Below are positions 8,085-17,400 of a stretch of 64,000 nt of DNA, piece after piece. The translations under genes were made by a program, and so were the position numbers. Position 1 is the first letter of the stretch. The number at the start of each line of letters is the position of its first letter. The notes below the pieces were generated by a model that saw nothing but the letters and a program-made list of their open reading frames with translations, had not been told where the DNA came from and did not search any database. This stretch comes from Larkinella knui (GTDB taxonomy: Bacteria; Bacteroidota; Bacteroidia; Cytophagales; Spirosomataceae), in contig NZ_RQJP01000002.1 in the NCBI RefSeq assembly GCF_003858645.1, forward strand, positions 868,001-932,000. Reading direction: 5' to 3'.

Positions 8085-10502
8085 ATGCTTCAGAATTACC
8101 TCAAGATCACCTTCCGAATGCTGTGGCAAAACCGCCTGTATTCGGCCATTAACGTCGTTGGGCTGGCCGTCGGAATCACCTGCGTGCTGCTGGCTATTCT
8201 GTACATAAAAGATGAACGGAGCTTCGACCGGTTTCACGGGAACGCGCCGAATCTGTACCGGATCACCACGACGATGGTCCGGACCAAAGGCGGACAGGCC
8301 GAAACCACCGGCGGCACGGGGCAGGTACAGGGTCCGGTTTTCAAAGCGCAGGTTCCGGAAGTACAGAATTATGTGCGCATTATGGGCGGTGATATTTTTG
8401 GCAACCTCATTGCTGCCGAAAAATCGTTCAACCTCCAGCTTTTATACGTCGATTCGACCTTCTTCAAGGTCTTTACGTTCAAGTTTTTGAGCGGTAATCC
8501 CGAAACGGCTTTGCAAGGTGCTAATACCGTTGTGATTACGGAACGAACAGCCCGGAAATTTTTCAACAGCATCGATGTAGTCGGGAAAACGCTGCTGGAA
8601 GATGGACCATCGGGCAACCAAATGGGCGCTTCGATCATCACCGGCGTGGTGCAGGACCCGCCCCGCACATCGTCTCTTCAGTTTGACGTGCTGTTTCCGT
8701 TCAAATTCATGCAGGTGTCGTTCGATGATACCAGCTGGCTGAATGCGTATTTAGGTACGTTCGTAGTCTTGCATCCCAAAGCAGATCCGAATGCCGTTGT
8801 CCGAAAATTCGATAAAATCCATACACTTTTCGCCCGTCAGCAGCGGGCCGAAAACCGGAAAAATTACGGATTTGATCCGGCCATCCGCTACGGACTACAG
8901 CGCATGACCGACATTCATCTGGCACCTTTGTACGAAAGTGGCAGCAACCGGGAAGGGGGCGTTATCAACGGTAGCAAGCCGGTTTTTTCGTATCTGTTTC
9001 TGGGCATTTCGGCTTTCATCCTGCTGATGGCGTCCATCAATTTTGTCAACATCAGCATCGCCAATTCACTGAAACGAGCCAAAGAAGTCGGTATTCGGAA
9101 AATAACCGGTAGCCGCCCGAGCCAGATTATCTTTCAGTTTCTGGGGGAGTCGGCCCTGCTGTGTCTGCTGGCGTTCGGGCTCGCCTTGATCCTGCTGTTC
9201 GTGACGTTGCCGGTTTTCAATCAGTTAAGTGGAAAGGGAATTATGTATGGAGAAATCATGGATAAAAACCTGCTAACCCCTTGCCTTATTTTGTTGATAG
9301 TCAATATCTTAATGACCGGCTTTTACCCGGCCCTGGTGTTATCGAAATTTAAGCCTACCCACGTATTGTATAACCGGCAGAAGCTTTCGGGGCGGAATTG
9401 GCTGGGGCGGAGTTTGGTGGTCGTGCAGTTTTCGTTGTCTGTTTTTCTGGTTGTTTGCACCCTCGTTTTCTATCACCAGATGCGTTATGTCCGGACCAAA
9501 GATCTAGGTTACAGTCCCGATCAGGTGATTTATACAACCATTCCCGGTGCCCGGGATTTCAAAGCTATTCAGGCCATTTTGCGAAATGAACTGGCCAACC
9601 AACCCGGGATTCAGCACGTATCGTTTGGTAGCGAACTGGGAGGAAGATTCGAAACCCGCGTGGCCGACCGAATGATTCACAGCGTGTATCGATACATCGA
9701 TGAATTCTATCTTCCGGCATTGTCTATCCCACTGAAAGCCGGACGGAATCTGTCACTAAGTTTCTTGTCTGACAAAACGAATGCCGTGATCGTCAATGAA
9801 GCCTTCATAAAAGCCGCCGGTTTATCCAAACCCATTGGCAAAACCATTCGATTGAGCAATGACGCTGGCGGGAAAACATTGAGTATCGTCGGCGTAGTAC
9901 AGAATTTTCATTTTGGCTCGTTGAAAGAGCGGATTCAACCACTGGCGATGTTCATGAAGGAGGATCAGTCGGGCGGTATCTGGGTAAAAATCGACAAAAA
10001 CCGGCAGCAGGGCTTGGCCGCCTTTGAAGAAGTGTATAAAAAAACGCTGCCGATGGTGGAGTACCACTACCGTTTTCTGGACGAAATCAACGCCAAAGAC
10101 TATCAACTGGAACAGCAATGGCAGCGGATTGTAGGCTATGCGGCCACGCTGGCCATTCTGATTTGTACGCTGGGCTTGTTCGGACTGGCGCACCTATCGG
10201 CTCAGCAACGGACCAAAGAAATCGGGATTAGGAAAGTATTGGGCGCCACCGTGGCGAGTATCGTAGTCTTGTTGTCGAAGGATTTTATCCGGTTGGTGCT
10301 CATCGCTATTCTCATTGCGTCGCCGGTGGCCGCAGGGGTTATGAACCGGTGGTTGCAGGCGTTTGCCTACCGCATCGATCTGGCGTGGTGGGTGTTTGCG
10401 CTGGCGGGCGGACTGGCGATTGTAATTGCGCTGGCGACGCTGTCGGTACAGGCCATCAAAGCCGCTTTGATGGACCCGGTGGTGAGTTTGCGGAGGGAAT
10501 AG
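8085..10502 (+). CDS. FtsX/MacB-like ABC transporter permease
   Basis: This is the fourth permease of the array, with 805 residues and the same architecture. The first TM is at about 20-42 (LYSAINVVGLAVGIT), the central FtsX domain carries EVGIRKITGSRPSQI, and the C-terminal FtsX domain carries QQRTKEIGIRKVLGATV. It ends SVQAIKAALMDPVVSLRRE. It is an inner-membrane protein of unknown substrate. The start lies 3 bp after a palindromic repeat arm, so its ribosome site is inside or right beside a potential hairpin. Confidence 0.92.
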   Translation: MLQNYLKITFRMLWQNRLYSAINVVGLAVGITCVLLAILYIKDERSFDRFHGNAPNLYRITTTMVRTKGGQAETTGGTGQVQGPVFKAQVPEVQNYVRIMGGDIFGNLIAAEKSFNLQLLYVDSTFFKVFTFKFLSGNPETALQGANTVVITERTARKFFNSIDVVGKTLLEDGPSGNQMGASIITGVVQDPPRTSSLQFDVLFPFKFMQVSFDDTSWLNAYLGTFVVLHPKADPNAVVRKFDKIHTLFARQQRAENRKNYGFDPAIRYGLQRMTDIHLAPLYESGSNREGGVINGSKPVFSYLFLGISAFILLMASINFVNISIANSLKRAKEVGIRKITGSRPSQIIFQFLGESALLCLLAFGLALILLFVTLPVFNQLSGKGIMYGEIMDKNLLTPCLILLIVNILMTGFYPALVLSKFKPTHVLYNRQKLSGRNWLGRSLVVVQFSLSVFLVVCTLVFYHQMRYVRTKDLGYSPDQVIYTTIPGARDFKAIQAILRNELANQPGIQHVSFGSELGGRFETRVADRMIHSVYRYIDEFYLPALSIPLKAGRNLSLSFLSDKTNAVIVNEAFIKAAGLSKPIGKTIRLSNDAGGKTLSIVGVVQNFHFGSLKERIQPLAMFMKEDQSGGIWVKIDKNRQQGLAAFEEVYKKTLPMVEYHYRFLDEINAKDYQLEQQWQRIVGYAATLAILICTLGLFGLAHLSAQQRTKEIGIRKVLGATVASIVVLLSKDFIRLVLIAILIASPVAAGVMNRWLQAFAYRIDLAWWVFALAGGLAIVIALATLSVQAIKAALMDPVVSLRRE

Positions 10503-10655
10503 CGGGGCGCTGTGCGGATCAGGATTTGCCATCCGCGGCAGCATGAACCCAGCGGGGCCGCCCGGCCTTGGCAACTCCTAACCAGCGGACCGCACCATTC
10601 AGCAAAGCAAACAACCTCCCCTGTAAAATACATTCCGTTCTAAACGGTTGCTTCT

Positions 10656-10662
10656 TACTTTG
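10656..10662 (+). promoter_or_regulatory. putative -7 box (TACTTTG) for signal peptidase gene
   Basis: TACTTTG resembles the Bacteroidetes -7 consensus TAnnTTTG and lies about 90 bp upstream of the lepB ATG. A TTG-containing stretch close upstream is too near to be a good -33 box. It is a pattern match only. Confidence 0.3.
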
Positions 10663-10752
10663 CCCGAACGATCATGCCGTTCATTTCGGGTTTTTCCGGT
10701 TGCGCTTGATTGTACTGGTAGAGCGATTCGTAACTCCCATTCTGTCTAACTC

Positions 10753-11922
10753 ATGCGCAAGACCCCAACCGGCCCGGTCAACAAGCCGTCTAAACCCAAA
10801 AAATCCTTCCTGCGGGAATGGCTCGATTCCATTTTGTTTGCGGTGATTGCCGCGACACTGATTCGGTTTCTGACCTTTGAAGCGTACGCCATTCCGACCC
10901 CGTCGATGGAAAACAGCCTGCTGGTCGGCGATTTTTTGTTTGTCAGCAAACTGCATTATGGTTCACGGACCCCGCAAACGCCCTTGCAGGTTCCACTCAC
11001 CCACCAGAAAATCTGGGGAACCAACCTCCCATCGTATAGCGACCTGATCCAGCTACCCTCCTACCGGTTGCCCGGTTTTACGCACGTAAAAAACGGCGAC
11101 GTGGTGGTTTTTAACTTTCCGCCCCCCAAAGCCGGTGAGCCCGATTATCCGATGGATCTGAGAACCAACCTTATCAAGCGCTGCATCGGTATTCCGGGCG
11201 ATAAACTTGAGATTCGGCAGGCGCAGGTGTTCGTCAACGGCAAGGCATTTCCCACACCGGTTCGGGCCGAAACCAGCTATTTCATGAAAACGACCGAGGT
11301 GCTGAATGAACGGTTTTTCCGGAAATACAACATCATCAACGACTACAAATCGGCGGAAGGGCCGTTCATCAACTGGCAACCCATCGAGGAATATTCTGAA
11401 AGCAAGAAAGCAGCGGAGTTGGTCGGTTATAGCATCACCACCACGCCGGATGTGATTGCAAAACTGAAAGAACTCGACTGGGTGAACCGTATTGAACCGC
11501 TGATTGACCCCGCCGGAGCGGTCGCACCGGGCATTTACGGTAGTTCGGCCTATGCGTGGAACCGGGACAACTTCGGTCCGCTCATGATCCCTAAAAAGGG
11601 ACAAACTGTACCCATCAATCCACAGACCATTGCGGTTTATGGCCCCCTGATCAACCGTCATGAAGGCAATGCGAAGGTTGAAATGACGGCGACCAGCCTC
11701 AAAATCGACGGCCAGCCCATTACTTCGTATACCTTTAAGCAAGATTACTATTTCATGATGGGTGATAACCGCCACAACTCGGACGACTCCCGGTATTGGG
11801 GATTTGTACCGGAAAACCACATTGTGGGCAAGGCGGTTTTCGTCTGGATGTCGATCGATCCCGACCCGGCAACGGTCTGGACTAAAATCCGCTGGAACCG
11901 CCTGTTCCGATTGATCGAGTAA
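10753..11922 (+). CDS. lepB: signal peptidase I
   Basis: This 389-residue protein removes signal peptides at the outer face of the inner membrane. After a basic N-terminus and one membrane helix (about 24-41) come the family boxes. The serine nucleophile box [13 protein letters not shown] contains S51. The lysine box [14 protein letters not shown] contains K142. The C-terminal box is [18 protein letters not shown] long insertion between the lysine box and the final box makes it larger than the E. coli enzyme, as is usual in Bacteroidetes. It is not obviously in an operon with the permease upstream. Confidence 0.95.
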   Translation: MRKTPTGPVNKPSKPKKSFLREWLDSILFAVIAATLIRFLTFEAYAIPTPSMENSLLVGDFLFVSKLHYGSRTPQTPLQVPLTHQKIWGTNLPSYSDLIQLPSYRLPGFTHVKNGDVVVFNFPPPKAGEPDYPMDLRTNLIKRCIGIPGDKLEIRQAQVFVNGKAFPTPVRAETSYFMKTTEVLNERFFRKYNIINDYKSAEGPFINWQPIEEYSESKKAAELVGYSITTTPDVIAKLKELDWVNRIEPLIDPAGAVAPGIYGSSAYAWNRDNFGPLMIPKKGQTVPINPQTIAVYGPLINRHEGNAKVEMTATSLKIDGQPITSYTFKQDYYFMMGDNRHNSDDSRYWGFVPENHIVGKAVFVWMSIDPDPATVWTKIRWNRLFRLIE

Positions 11923-11969
11923 CGGATTGGCCGGTTACTCGTTATCATTTATAGTTGATCGAATAAACC

Positions 11970-12272
11970 ATGCTTTACTACACCCAGGTTGTCTTTGTAA
12001 AACAAGGACAGGAAGATGCCTTCCATGCGTTCGAAGACCAAGTTCTGCCTTTGCTTCAACAGTACAGGGGCGAATTGATCTACCGGGTACGGCCCGCCGA
12101 ATCGTCCGTTATTACAACGACGATGGGGCTCCCGTACGAAATCCATCTGGTCACTTTTCCGACGAGGGCCGATTTCGAAGCCTATCGCGACGACCCGCAA
12201 CGCAGGCAGTATATGGGCCTGAAAGATCAATCCATTGAGCGGGTTATTTTGATTGAGGGAACGGCGCTGTAA
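11970..12272 (+). CDS. DUF1330-like / ABM-fold small protein
   Basis: The 100-residue soluble protein resembles the DUF1330 family, which adopts a dimeric alpha/beta ferredoxin-like fold. The visible pattern is a first strand YYTQVVFVKQGQEDAFHAFEDQVLPLLQQY, then RGELIYRVRP, EIHLVTFPTRADFEAYRDDP and a C-terminal strand ERVILIEGTA. Function is unknown. It starts 47 bp after lepB on the same strand and is followed by a compact terminator hairpin. Confidence 0.7.
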   Translation: MLYYTQVVFVKQGQEDAFHAFEDQVLPLLQQYRGELIYRVRPAESSVITTTMGLPYEIHLVTFPTRADFEAYRDDPQRRQYMGLKDQSIERVILIEGTAL

Positions 12273-12275
12273 GTG

Positions 12276-12293
12276 CCTGGTTAGCTAACCAGG
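12276..12293 (+). terminator. intrinsic terminator hairpin
   Basis: CCTGGTTAGCTAACCAGG is a perfect 18-bp palindrome starting 3 bp after the DUF1330-like stop and followed by a T-run a few bases later (12300-12304). It fits a terminator for the lepB-DUF1330 unit. Confidence 0.6.
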
Positions 12294-12350
12294 TGACATT
12301 TTTCAGTTTTACAGGCGACATTGCTCAAGTTCTTTTCCTTTCCAGCCAAC

Positions 12351-12358
12351 TACCTTTG
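12351..12358 (+). promoter_or_regulatory. putative -7 promoter box (TACCTTTG) upstream of ytxH-like gene
   Basis: TACCTTTG is an exact match to the Bacteroidetes -7 consensus TAnnTTTG, 42 bp before the ATG at 12401. The -33 element is weak (T-rich stretch at about 12331-12340). Confidence 0.45.
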
Positions 12359-12400
12359 TAATCGCTGATTACATATAACCAAACCGTACCATTGTACATC

Positions 12401-12658
12401 ATGAAAACCGAAAAAGTAGTATTGAGCATTTTGTTGGCCGCCACCACCGGTGTTGCCCTGGGACTGTTGTTTGCGCCCGACAAAGGCGTGCGAGTCAGAA
12501 GGAAGATCAAGGAAAAAGGAGAAGATTATCTGGAAGGGCTGAAGGACGACTATTCCCATTCCGTCAAAAGTTTCAAGAAAAAAGTTGATGCCGTTTATGA
12601 CGATATAACCGCAAAAATGAAGGGCTTTGCGGAAGAATCAAAAGAAGCCAAAAGCTAA
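12401..12658 (+). CDS. YtxH domain-containing small membrane protein
   Basis: The 85-residue product opens with a hydrophobic glycine/alanine-rich helix (VVLSILLAATTGVALGLLFAPDKG), the hallmark of the YtxH (gas-vesicle-like) family. A Lys/Glu-rich amphipathic tail able to form a coiled coil follows. These proteins are typically linked to envelope or general stress; the precise role is unknown. ATG 12401 is preferred to a TTG at 12392, which would add only three residues. Confidence 0.8.
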   Translation: MKTEKVVLSILLAATTGVALGLLFAPDKGVRVRRKIKEKGEDYLEGLKDDYSHSVKSFKKKVDAVYDDITAKMKGFAEESKEAKS

Positions 12659-12769
12659 TCATGCCGTTCACCAGCAAAGAAGCGGCTCCGCTCAGGTTGA
12701 CTTCTGCGTATTTTTTGGTAAAGTTGCCGGATAAAGCATTTGCGGTATCCGCTACGAACTGAAAACTAC

Positions 12770-13597
12770 ATGGAAACCACCATTGACCTGAGACTTGCGG
12801 TATTGATCGACGCCGATAATGTGCCGTATTCCAACGTCCGGGGTATGTTGGAAGAGATTGCGAAATACGGAACGCCCACGTTCAAGCGGATTTATGCCGA
12901 CTGGACCAAGCCAACTGTGGCCGGCTGGAAAACCGTATTGCTGGAAAATGCCATCACGCCTATCCAGCAGTACAGTTACACGACCGGCAAAAACGCGACG
13001 GACTCCGCCATGATCATCGACGCGATGGACATTCTGTATACCGGGCGGGTCGACGGTTTCTGCATTGTTTCCAGCGACAGTGACTTTACAAGGCTGGCCA
13101 CCCGCCTGCGCGAAGCCGGAATGAAAGTGTTTGGAATTGGTGAAAAGAAAACGCCAACCCCTTTTATATCAGCCTGTAACAAGTTCATTTACCTGGAAAT
13201 TCTGAAGAAAAACGAGGTCGTCCCCGTGCTCGTGTCGTCCGTATCCAAAACCCGGTCGAGGAGAAAAACGCCGGCAAAACCGGTCGAAATTCCGGCAAAA
13301 CCGGTCAAGGAACCGGACGTTATCGCAGCAGCCCCCGAACCGGAAGCCATCGGTAAAGTCAATAAAGAAGTGATCAAGATGATTGCCGACAGCATCAATG
13401 ATCTGGCCGACGAGTCGGGCTGGGCGTTTTTGGGTGAGCTGGGCAACTTGTTACCGAAAAAACAGGCGGACTTCGATCCGCGGAATTACGGTTTTAAAAA
13501 GCTGGTCCCGCTGTTGAAAAGCATCGATCTGTTTGAAATCGACGAGCGGGAAACGGGCAAAGGCAATTTTAAGCTCGTCTACGTGCGGGTAAAATGA
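12770..13597 (+). CDS. NYN-domain ribonuclease-like protein with C-terminal OST-HTH/LOTUS domain
   Basis: The 275-residue protein starts with a PIN-like NYN domain (about 5-145). Its acidic metal-binding residues are visible in LAVLIDADNVPYSN, ATDSAMIIDAMD and CIVSSDSDFTRLATRLREAG. A Pro/Lys-rich linker (about 155-200, with repeated AKPVxxPAKPV) leads to an OST-HTH/LOTUS winged helix (about 205-275). The LOTUS domain shows SGWAFLGELGNLLPKKQADFDPRNYGFKKL. By family it is a likely RNA-binding nuclease (LabA/DUF88 group). ATG 12770 is preferred over TTG 12740. A strong hairpin follows the stop. Confidence 0.87.
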   Translation: METTIDLRLAVLIDADNVPYSNVRGMLEEIAKYGTPTFKRIYADWTKPTVAGWKTVLLENAITPIQQYSYTTGKNATDSAMIIDAMDILYTGRVDGFCIVSSDSDFTRLATRLREAGMKVFGIGEKKTPTPFISACNKFIYLEILKKNEVVPVLVSSVSKTRSRRKTPAKPVEIPAKPVKEPDVIAAAPEPEAIGKVNKEVIKMIADSINDLADESGWAFLGELGNLLPKKQADFDPRNYGFKKLVPLLKSIDLFEIDERETGKGNFKLVYVRVK

Positions 13598-13608
13598 GGA
13601 TGTATAGC

Positions 13609-13635
13609 CATCGGGGCGCCATTGGCGCCCCGATG
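13609..13635. terminator. bidirectional terminator hairpin between convergent genes
   Basis: CATCGGGGCGCC (13609-13620) and GGCGCCCCGATG (13624-13635) form a perfect 12-bp stem with a 3-nt loop. It lies between the convergent NYN gene and the small minus-strand gene. There is no obvious T-run on either side. Confidence 0.65.
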
Positions 13636-13638
13636 CAG

Positions 13639-13911
13639 TTAATGACCTCCGCCATACGACGGCTTATCGAGTTGCGGTTTGCCATCCCGGTTGCGGTTCG
13701 GATGGGTTTCCCGAAGGTTGCTGGCGGGTTCCTCACCCTCACCTTCCACGTACTTGTCTTCGATGTCGGTCGGCTGGATGTTCAGCACCTCATCGTCGGG
13801 CGATTCGCTGGCGACTCCGCTGGCACTTTTTCCTTTATCCGACCGATCCCCCATACCCGCCGGACTTATTGCTTGTATGGCGGCTAGTTCCTCTTTGCTC
13901 TTCTCTGCCAT
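13639..13911 (-). CDS. small hydrophilic hypothetical protein, 90 aa
   Basis: The product is very rich in Glu, Asp, Lys, Ser and Gly, has no hydrophobic segment and is probably disordered. It starts MAEKSKEELAAIQAISPAG and ends with a glycine/histidine tail. The ATG at 13911 is preferred over a start 18 codons upstream because an AAGAG-like site precedes it. No family is recognised; similar acidic disordered small proteins are common in Cytophagales. Confidence 0.6.
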   Translation of the reverse strand: MAEKSKEELAAIQAISPAGMGDRSDKGKSASGVASESPDDEVLNIQPTDIEDKYVEGEGEEPASNLRETHPNRNRDGKPQLDKPSYGGGH

Positions 13912-14100
13912 GATTTTGCTCTTTTCAGGTGAAAAACGAATTTGATTTATTCCCTGGATAACCAATCCGAGCGGTTACTGTTTGCCTTTTTGGCTATATT
14001 TTAGGATTTCCAGGCCGCGTTTTCCCTGATCAAATTGGCAAAAGAGGACCAGGCCGTTGGCCGGACCGACGGTTCAGTTAGAAGTACATACCTCTCACTA

Positions 14101-14469
14101 TCAGTACTTTAATTCAGTGGTTATAAATTCGAGGATCTGGTCGCCTGTATTTTGCAAATCATGAATGGCGCTCCCCTGCTGGACGATATTCTGAAAGGAC
14201 GTCTGGTTTTTCTGAAACGTAAAACTCACCTGGCTGCCATCGGCCTGATTGGAAACACCCTGCCCATCCTGAAGCACCGTCCAGAAATAATCGTAATTGT
14301 GGCGGTGATAGTGGATGCGTTCACCCGGCTGGAGCGTGATGTGCCAGACTTTTACCTTCGCATTTTCAAAGAGCAACGTGTGCCCAACGTGGTCATTCTC
14401 GCTGTTTTGCTGCAGTTCTTCCCGCAACGCTTCCGCTGATGGACTGGGGTAAGCTGACATGGGTTTCAT
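14101..14469 (-). CDS. cupin-domain protein
   Basis: The 122-residue protein has the cupin fold signature. The first conserved motif is in VWHITLQPGERIHYHRHNYDYFWTVLQDGQG, with metal-ligand-like His-x-His and a downstream acidic/aromatic residue. The second half (FQNIVQQGSAIHDLQNTGDQILEFITTEL) carries a degenerate second motif. Such proteins bind small ligands or act as dioxygenase-like enzymes; the substrate is unknown. It stands alone between minus-strand genes. Confidence 0.75.
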   Translation of the reverse strand: MKPMSAYPSPSAEALREELQQNSENDHVGHTLLFENAKVKVWHITLQPGERIHYHRHNYDYFWTVLQDGQGVSNQADGSQVSFTFQKNQTSFQNIVQQGSAIHDLQNTGDQILEFITTELKY

Positions 14470-14514
14470 GGTTTAGGATTTTTTCGTTTGAATATAACGA
14501 TAATCCGCACCGAC

Positions 14515-15102
14515 TTACTTCCCTTTCTTATAGAAATTATAGACGATTGAAACCTGAAAAGTCCGGTTGCGGTATTCGACGATAGGGCTGTTGGAGATGT
14601 TGTTCAGGCCGTAGATGTAGCGCAGGTTCAAACTAAACTTTTCGGCCATATCCAGAAAATCATAGTGAACGCCAACGGCAATACCGGTATCGTTACGTTT
14701 TCCCGGGCCGTTGGTGCTGGGCGTATTGAGGGCATAACTAAATTCGGGGCCCGCCTGAAGCACCACCCCTTCCGTGGGCACCCAGCCCAGCATAAGCGGC
14801 ACACTCAGGTAATTATAATTGTTTCGGATCACCTGCGGATTGGCCCCCAGCCGTTTGAACGAGCCGCCTTTGAGCGAAAATAACAATTCAGGCTGCGCGA
14901 CGAACCGCTTATACCGCAACCGGTAAATACCGCCCAGGTGAAAGGAAGTTTTTAAACGGGAAATATAAGGGGTGACGCCCTCCTGAACGGTTTTTGACGA
15001 ATTGGCTCCGAATTTGAGACCGAACACACCCTGAATCTGAGCAAAGGAAGAAAAGGAAGCGAATACAAACGCCACTAGTATAAGTAGTCTGACTTTCAAC
15101 AT
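14515..15102 (-). CDS. outer-membrane beta-barrel protein (PorT-like)
   Basis: The 195-residue protein has a signal peptide (LLILVAFVFASFSSFAQ, cleavage about residue 21). Alternating hydrophobic strands typical of OMP_b-brl_2/PorT-family barrels follow, for example GVFGLKFGANSS, FHLGGIYRLRYKRF, LSVPLMLGWVP, GIAVGVHYDFLDM. It ends in aromatic-containing strand FQVSIVYNFYKKGK. It is located in the outer membrane; the role is unassigned. Confidence 0.8.
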   Translation of the reverse strand: MLKVRLLILVAFVFASFSSFAQIQGVFGLKFGANSSKTVQEGVTPYISRLKTSFHLGGIYRLRYKRFVAQPELLFSLKGGSFKRLGANPQVIRNNYNYLSVPLMLGWVPTEGVVLQAGPEFSYALNTPSTNGPGKRNDTGIAVGVHYDFLDMAEKFSLNLRYIYGLNNISNSPIVEYRNRTFQVSIVYNFYKKGK

Positions 15103-15331
15103 ACAGTTTTTGGGAAATAAACCAATCAGCTCACCATCGTGGTCGTGAACCGGCAGACAAATAACGGGAGAAATTCAGTTATCTTACGGCTGTAGCCCGA
15201 AGTTTCGGGGCATTTTCACAAAAATTAAGAGAATAGACCAGAGAGGGAAGGCCACAGCGCACCGGGAACCGCACCGAAACCAGCGATTCAACTCTTTCCT
15301 TTCTACGCTCACCGCTCGGGTCCAGCTTAAC

Positions 15332-15889
15332 CTAATTGAGTCGCGGATCGACCGGATAATGCGAAAGTACGCGGTATTGCCCGCCCATCTGCCGCAAGAT
15401 TCCCCGCCAGAACTGGTCGGATGGCGTGTCGAAAATGAAGCTGGAATCGGCCTGCGTAACAATCCAGGCGTTCTGCGCCATTTCGTCGGCCAGTTGGCCG
15501 CCCGACCAGCCGGAATAGCCGACAAAAAAACGAACATCGGTTTCTTTCACCGCACCGGCGTTGATGAGTTTCCGCAAATGATCGAAATTACCACTCCAGT
15601 AGAGTCCATTCGGCAATTCGATGGATTCCTCCAGGGCATGGCCCAGGCGGTGAATATAATGCAGGGTGTTTTGCTGAACCGGCCCGCCGACGTAGAGGGA
15701 GTAATCGTGATACATTTCGTCGGTCAATACGTCGTTTAGTTTCACCTGAGCAATCTGGTTCAGCACCAGCCCAAAGGTTCCTTCCTCACTATGATCGCAC
15801 ACCAGCACGACACTTCGTTCAAAATTCGGATCGCCCAGAAACGGTTCAGCGATCAGCAGACATCCATTCGTAATCGGTTGTGCGCTCAT
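15332..15889 (-). CDS. yqgE: YqgE/AlgH family protein
   Basis: The 185-residue protein matches the YqgE/AlgH family (about 185 residues). Recognisable stretches are NGCLLIAEPFLGDPNFERSVVLVCDHSEEGTFGLVLN, YVGGPVQQNTLHYIHR, VRFFVGYSGWSGGQLADEM and the near-C-terminal WRGILRQMGG. The biochemical role is unknown. The neighbouring 200-bp gap separates it from the divergent DUF5690 gene. Confidence 0.92.
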   Translation of the reverse strand: MSAQPITNGCLLIAEPFLGDPNFERSVVLVCDHSEEGTFGLVLNQIAQVKLNDVLTDEMYHDYSLYVGGPVQQNTLHYIHRLGHALEESIELPNGLYWSGNFDHLRKLINAGAVKETDVRFFVGYSGWSGGQLADEMAQNAWIVTQADSSFIFDTPSDQFWRGILRQMGGQYRVLSHYPVDPRLN

Positions 15890-16073
15890 ATCGGTTGTAT
15901 TCAGGTTGAGAGACTAACGAACTCTTAAACTATATACGAACGAAGAATCAACTTCGGTATACGGTTTCCTATTTTACGTAACACAATCTTAATACCAAAA
16001 AACCGGATTTGCCGGGAAGCGTTCCGAAATCTGATTTTTAGGTCCTGCCGCGCATTCTATTCGTAAATCTGTG

Positions 16074-16080
16074 TAATTTG
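16074..16080 (+). promoter_or_regulatory. putative -7 box (TAATTTG) upstream of DUF5690 gene
   Basis: TAATTTG resembles TAnnTTTG shortened by one base. If used, transcription would start near the GTG at 16080, which argues that translation begins at the ATG at 16098. Confidence 0.3.
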
Positions 16081-16097
16081 TGATCAAACCTACACGA

Positions 16098-17387
16098 ATG
16101 CGCGGCAAATCTCTTTTACGCAATCCAATCTTCTTTGTTCTTTTCGGCTCACTGGCTGCGTTTTGCACCTATGCCTGCATGTATGCCTTTCGGAAAGGGA
16201 TTACAGCCGTGATTTTCGAAGGCATGAGTTATGCCGGAATCAGTTACAAAATCTGGCTCATCACGGCGCAGGTATTCGGGTACGCGGTTTCCAAGCGGAT
16301 CGGCGTAAAGGTGGTGTCGGAAATGAAACCGGCCCAGCGGGCCCTGTACGTTCTGCTTTTCATCGGTTTGTCCGAGGTGGCCTTACTGGGTTTTGCCCTC
16401 ACGCCCGCTCCTTACAACATTATCTTTCTGTTTCTGAACGGCCTCCCGCTGGGCATGGTCTACGGCATTATGCTGGGGTTTCTGGAGGGTCGGCGGCAAA
16501 CCGATGCGCTCGTTGCGGGCCTGACCGCGTCGTTCATTTTTGCGTCGGGGTTCGTCAAAACCGTCGCCCTCACCATCCGGAGCGCCTGGGGCATTTCGGA
16601 GTTCTGGCTCCCGTTCGTTACCGGGCTGCTGTTTGTCGTTCCGTTGCTGGTATCGGTCTGGATGATGACGCTGCTGCCCCCGCCTTCGCCCGAAGATCAG
16701 GCGCTGCGCACCGAACGCCGACCCATGAACCAGGCCGAACGGCGGCATTTTTTACAGACCTTTTCGGTCGGTCTCACCACGCTGATCGTCTCCTACGTAC
16801 TGCTGTCGGCCTTCCGGGATTTCCGCGACAATTTTGCCCCCGAAATTCTCTCTGCCGTCGGCATCAGCAATCCGTCGATATTTGCCAAAACGGAAACCAC
16901 CGTCGCCCTCGGCATTCTGGTCGTTATGGGCGCTTTGCAGTTGGTGAAAGACAACTTTGTAGCTTTCCGGCTCATCAACATGGTCATGCTGCTGTCGGCT
17001 GTTTTGATTGGAATCAGTACCTGGCTTTTTCAGCAGGGCATCCTGTCGCCGGGAACGTGGTTTACGCTGGTGGGGTTGGGGTTATACGGAGCGTATGTGC
17101 CCTGCAACGGGCTGTATTTCGAGCGGCTGGTGGCTTCGTTTCGTTACGTCAGCACGGTCGGCTTTATCGTGACGCTGGCGGATTATTACGGCTACATGGG
17201 CAGTGTAGCGGTGGTATTGTATAAAAACTTCGGTCAGCCCAACATCAGTTTTCTCGATTTCTTCATCTATTCGGCGTATATCATCTCCATCGTCTACGGG
17301 ATTCTGGTTGTGGTTTCCTTTAGCTACTTTCAGCGGAAATACAAGGGTGTTATTTCGCAGAGATTAGCGGAGAAAATCAGAGTTTAG
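16098..17387 (+). CDS. DUF5690 family integral membrane protein (MFS-like)
   Basis: The 429-residue polytopic protein has about 12 hydrophobic segments and a major-facilitator-like layout, starting SLAAFCTYACMYAFRKG, with a central hydrophilic loop at about residues 185-220. The sequence agrees with the DUF5690 family that I associate with Bacteroidetes; the substrate is not known. ATG 16098 is preferred over GTG 16080. Its last codons (QRLAEKIRV) fall in the left part of a palindromic repeat, so the C-terminus has been shaped by repeat sequence. Confidence 0.8.
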   Translation: MRGKSLLRNPIFFVLFGSLAAFCTYACMYAFRKGITAVIFEGMSYAGISYKIWLITAQVFGYAVSKRIGVKVVSEMKPAQRALYVLLFIGLSEVALLGFALTPAPYNIIFLFLNGLPLGMVYGIMLGFLEGRRQTDALVAGLTASFIFASGFVKTVALTIRSAWGISEFWLPFVTGLLFVVPLLVSVWMMTLLPPPSPEDQALRTERRPMNQAERRHFLQTFSVGLTTLIVSYVLLSAFRDFRDNFAPEILSAVGISNPSIFAKTETTVALGILVVMGALQLVKDNFVAFRLINMVMLLSAVLIGISTWLFQQGILSPGTWFTLVGLGLYGAYVPCNGLYFERLVASFRYVSTVGFIVTLADYYGYMGSVAVVLYKNFGQPNISFLDFFIYSAYIISIVYGILVVVSFSYFQRKYKGVISQRLAEKIRV

Positions 17388-17400
17388 CAGAGTTAAAAAG

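Noticed and set aside
16383-16748. Long minus-strand frames inside the DUF5690 gene and other large genes
   Set aside because: They are antisense shadows caused by GC-rich codon bias; composition is Arg/Gly/Pro-rich with no family features.
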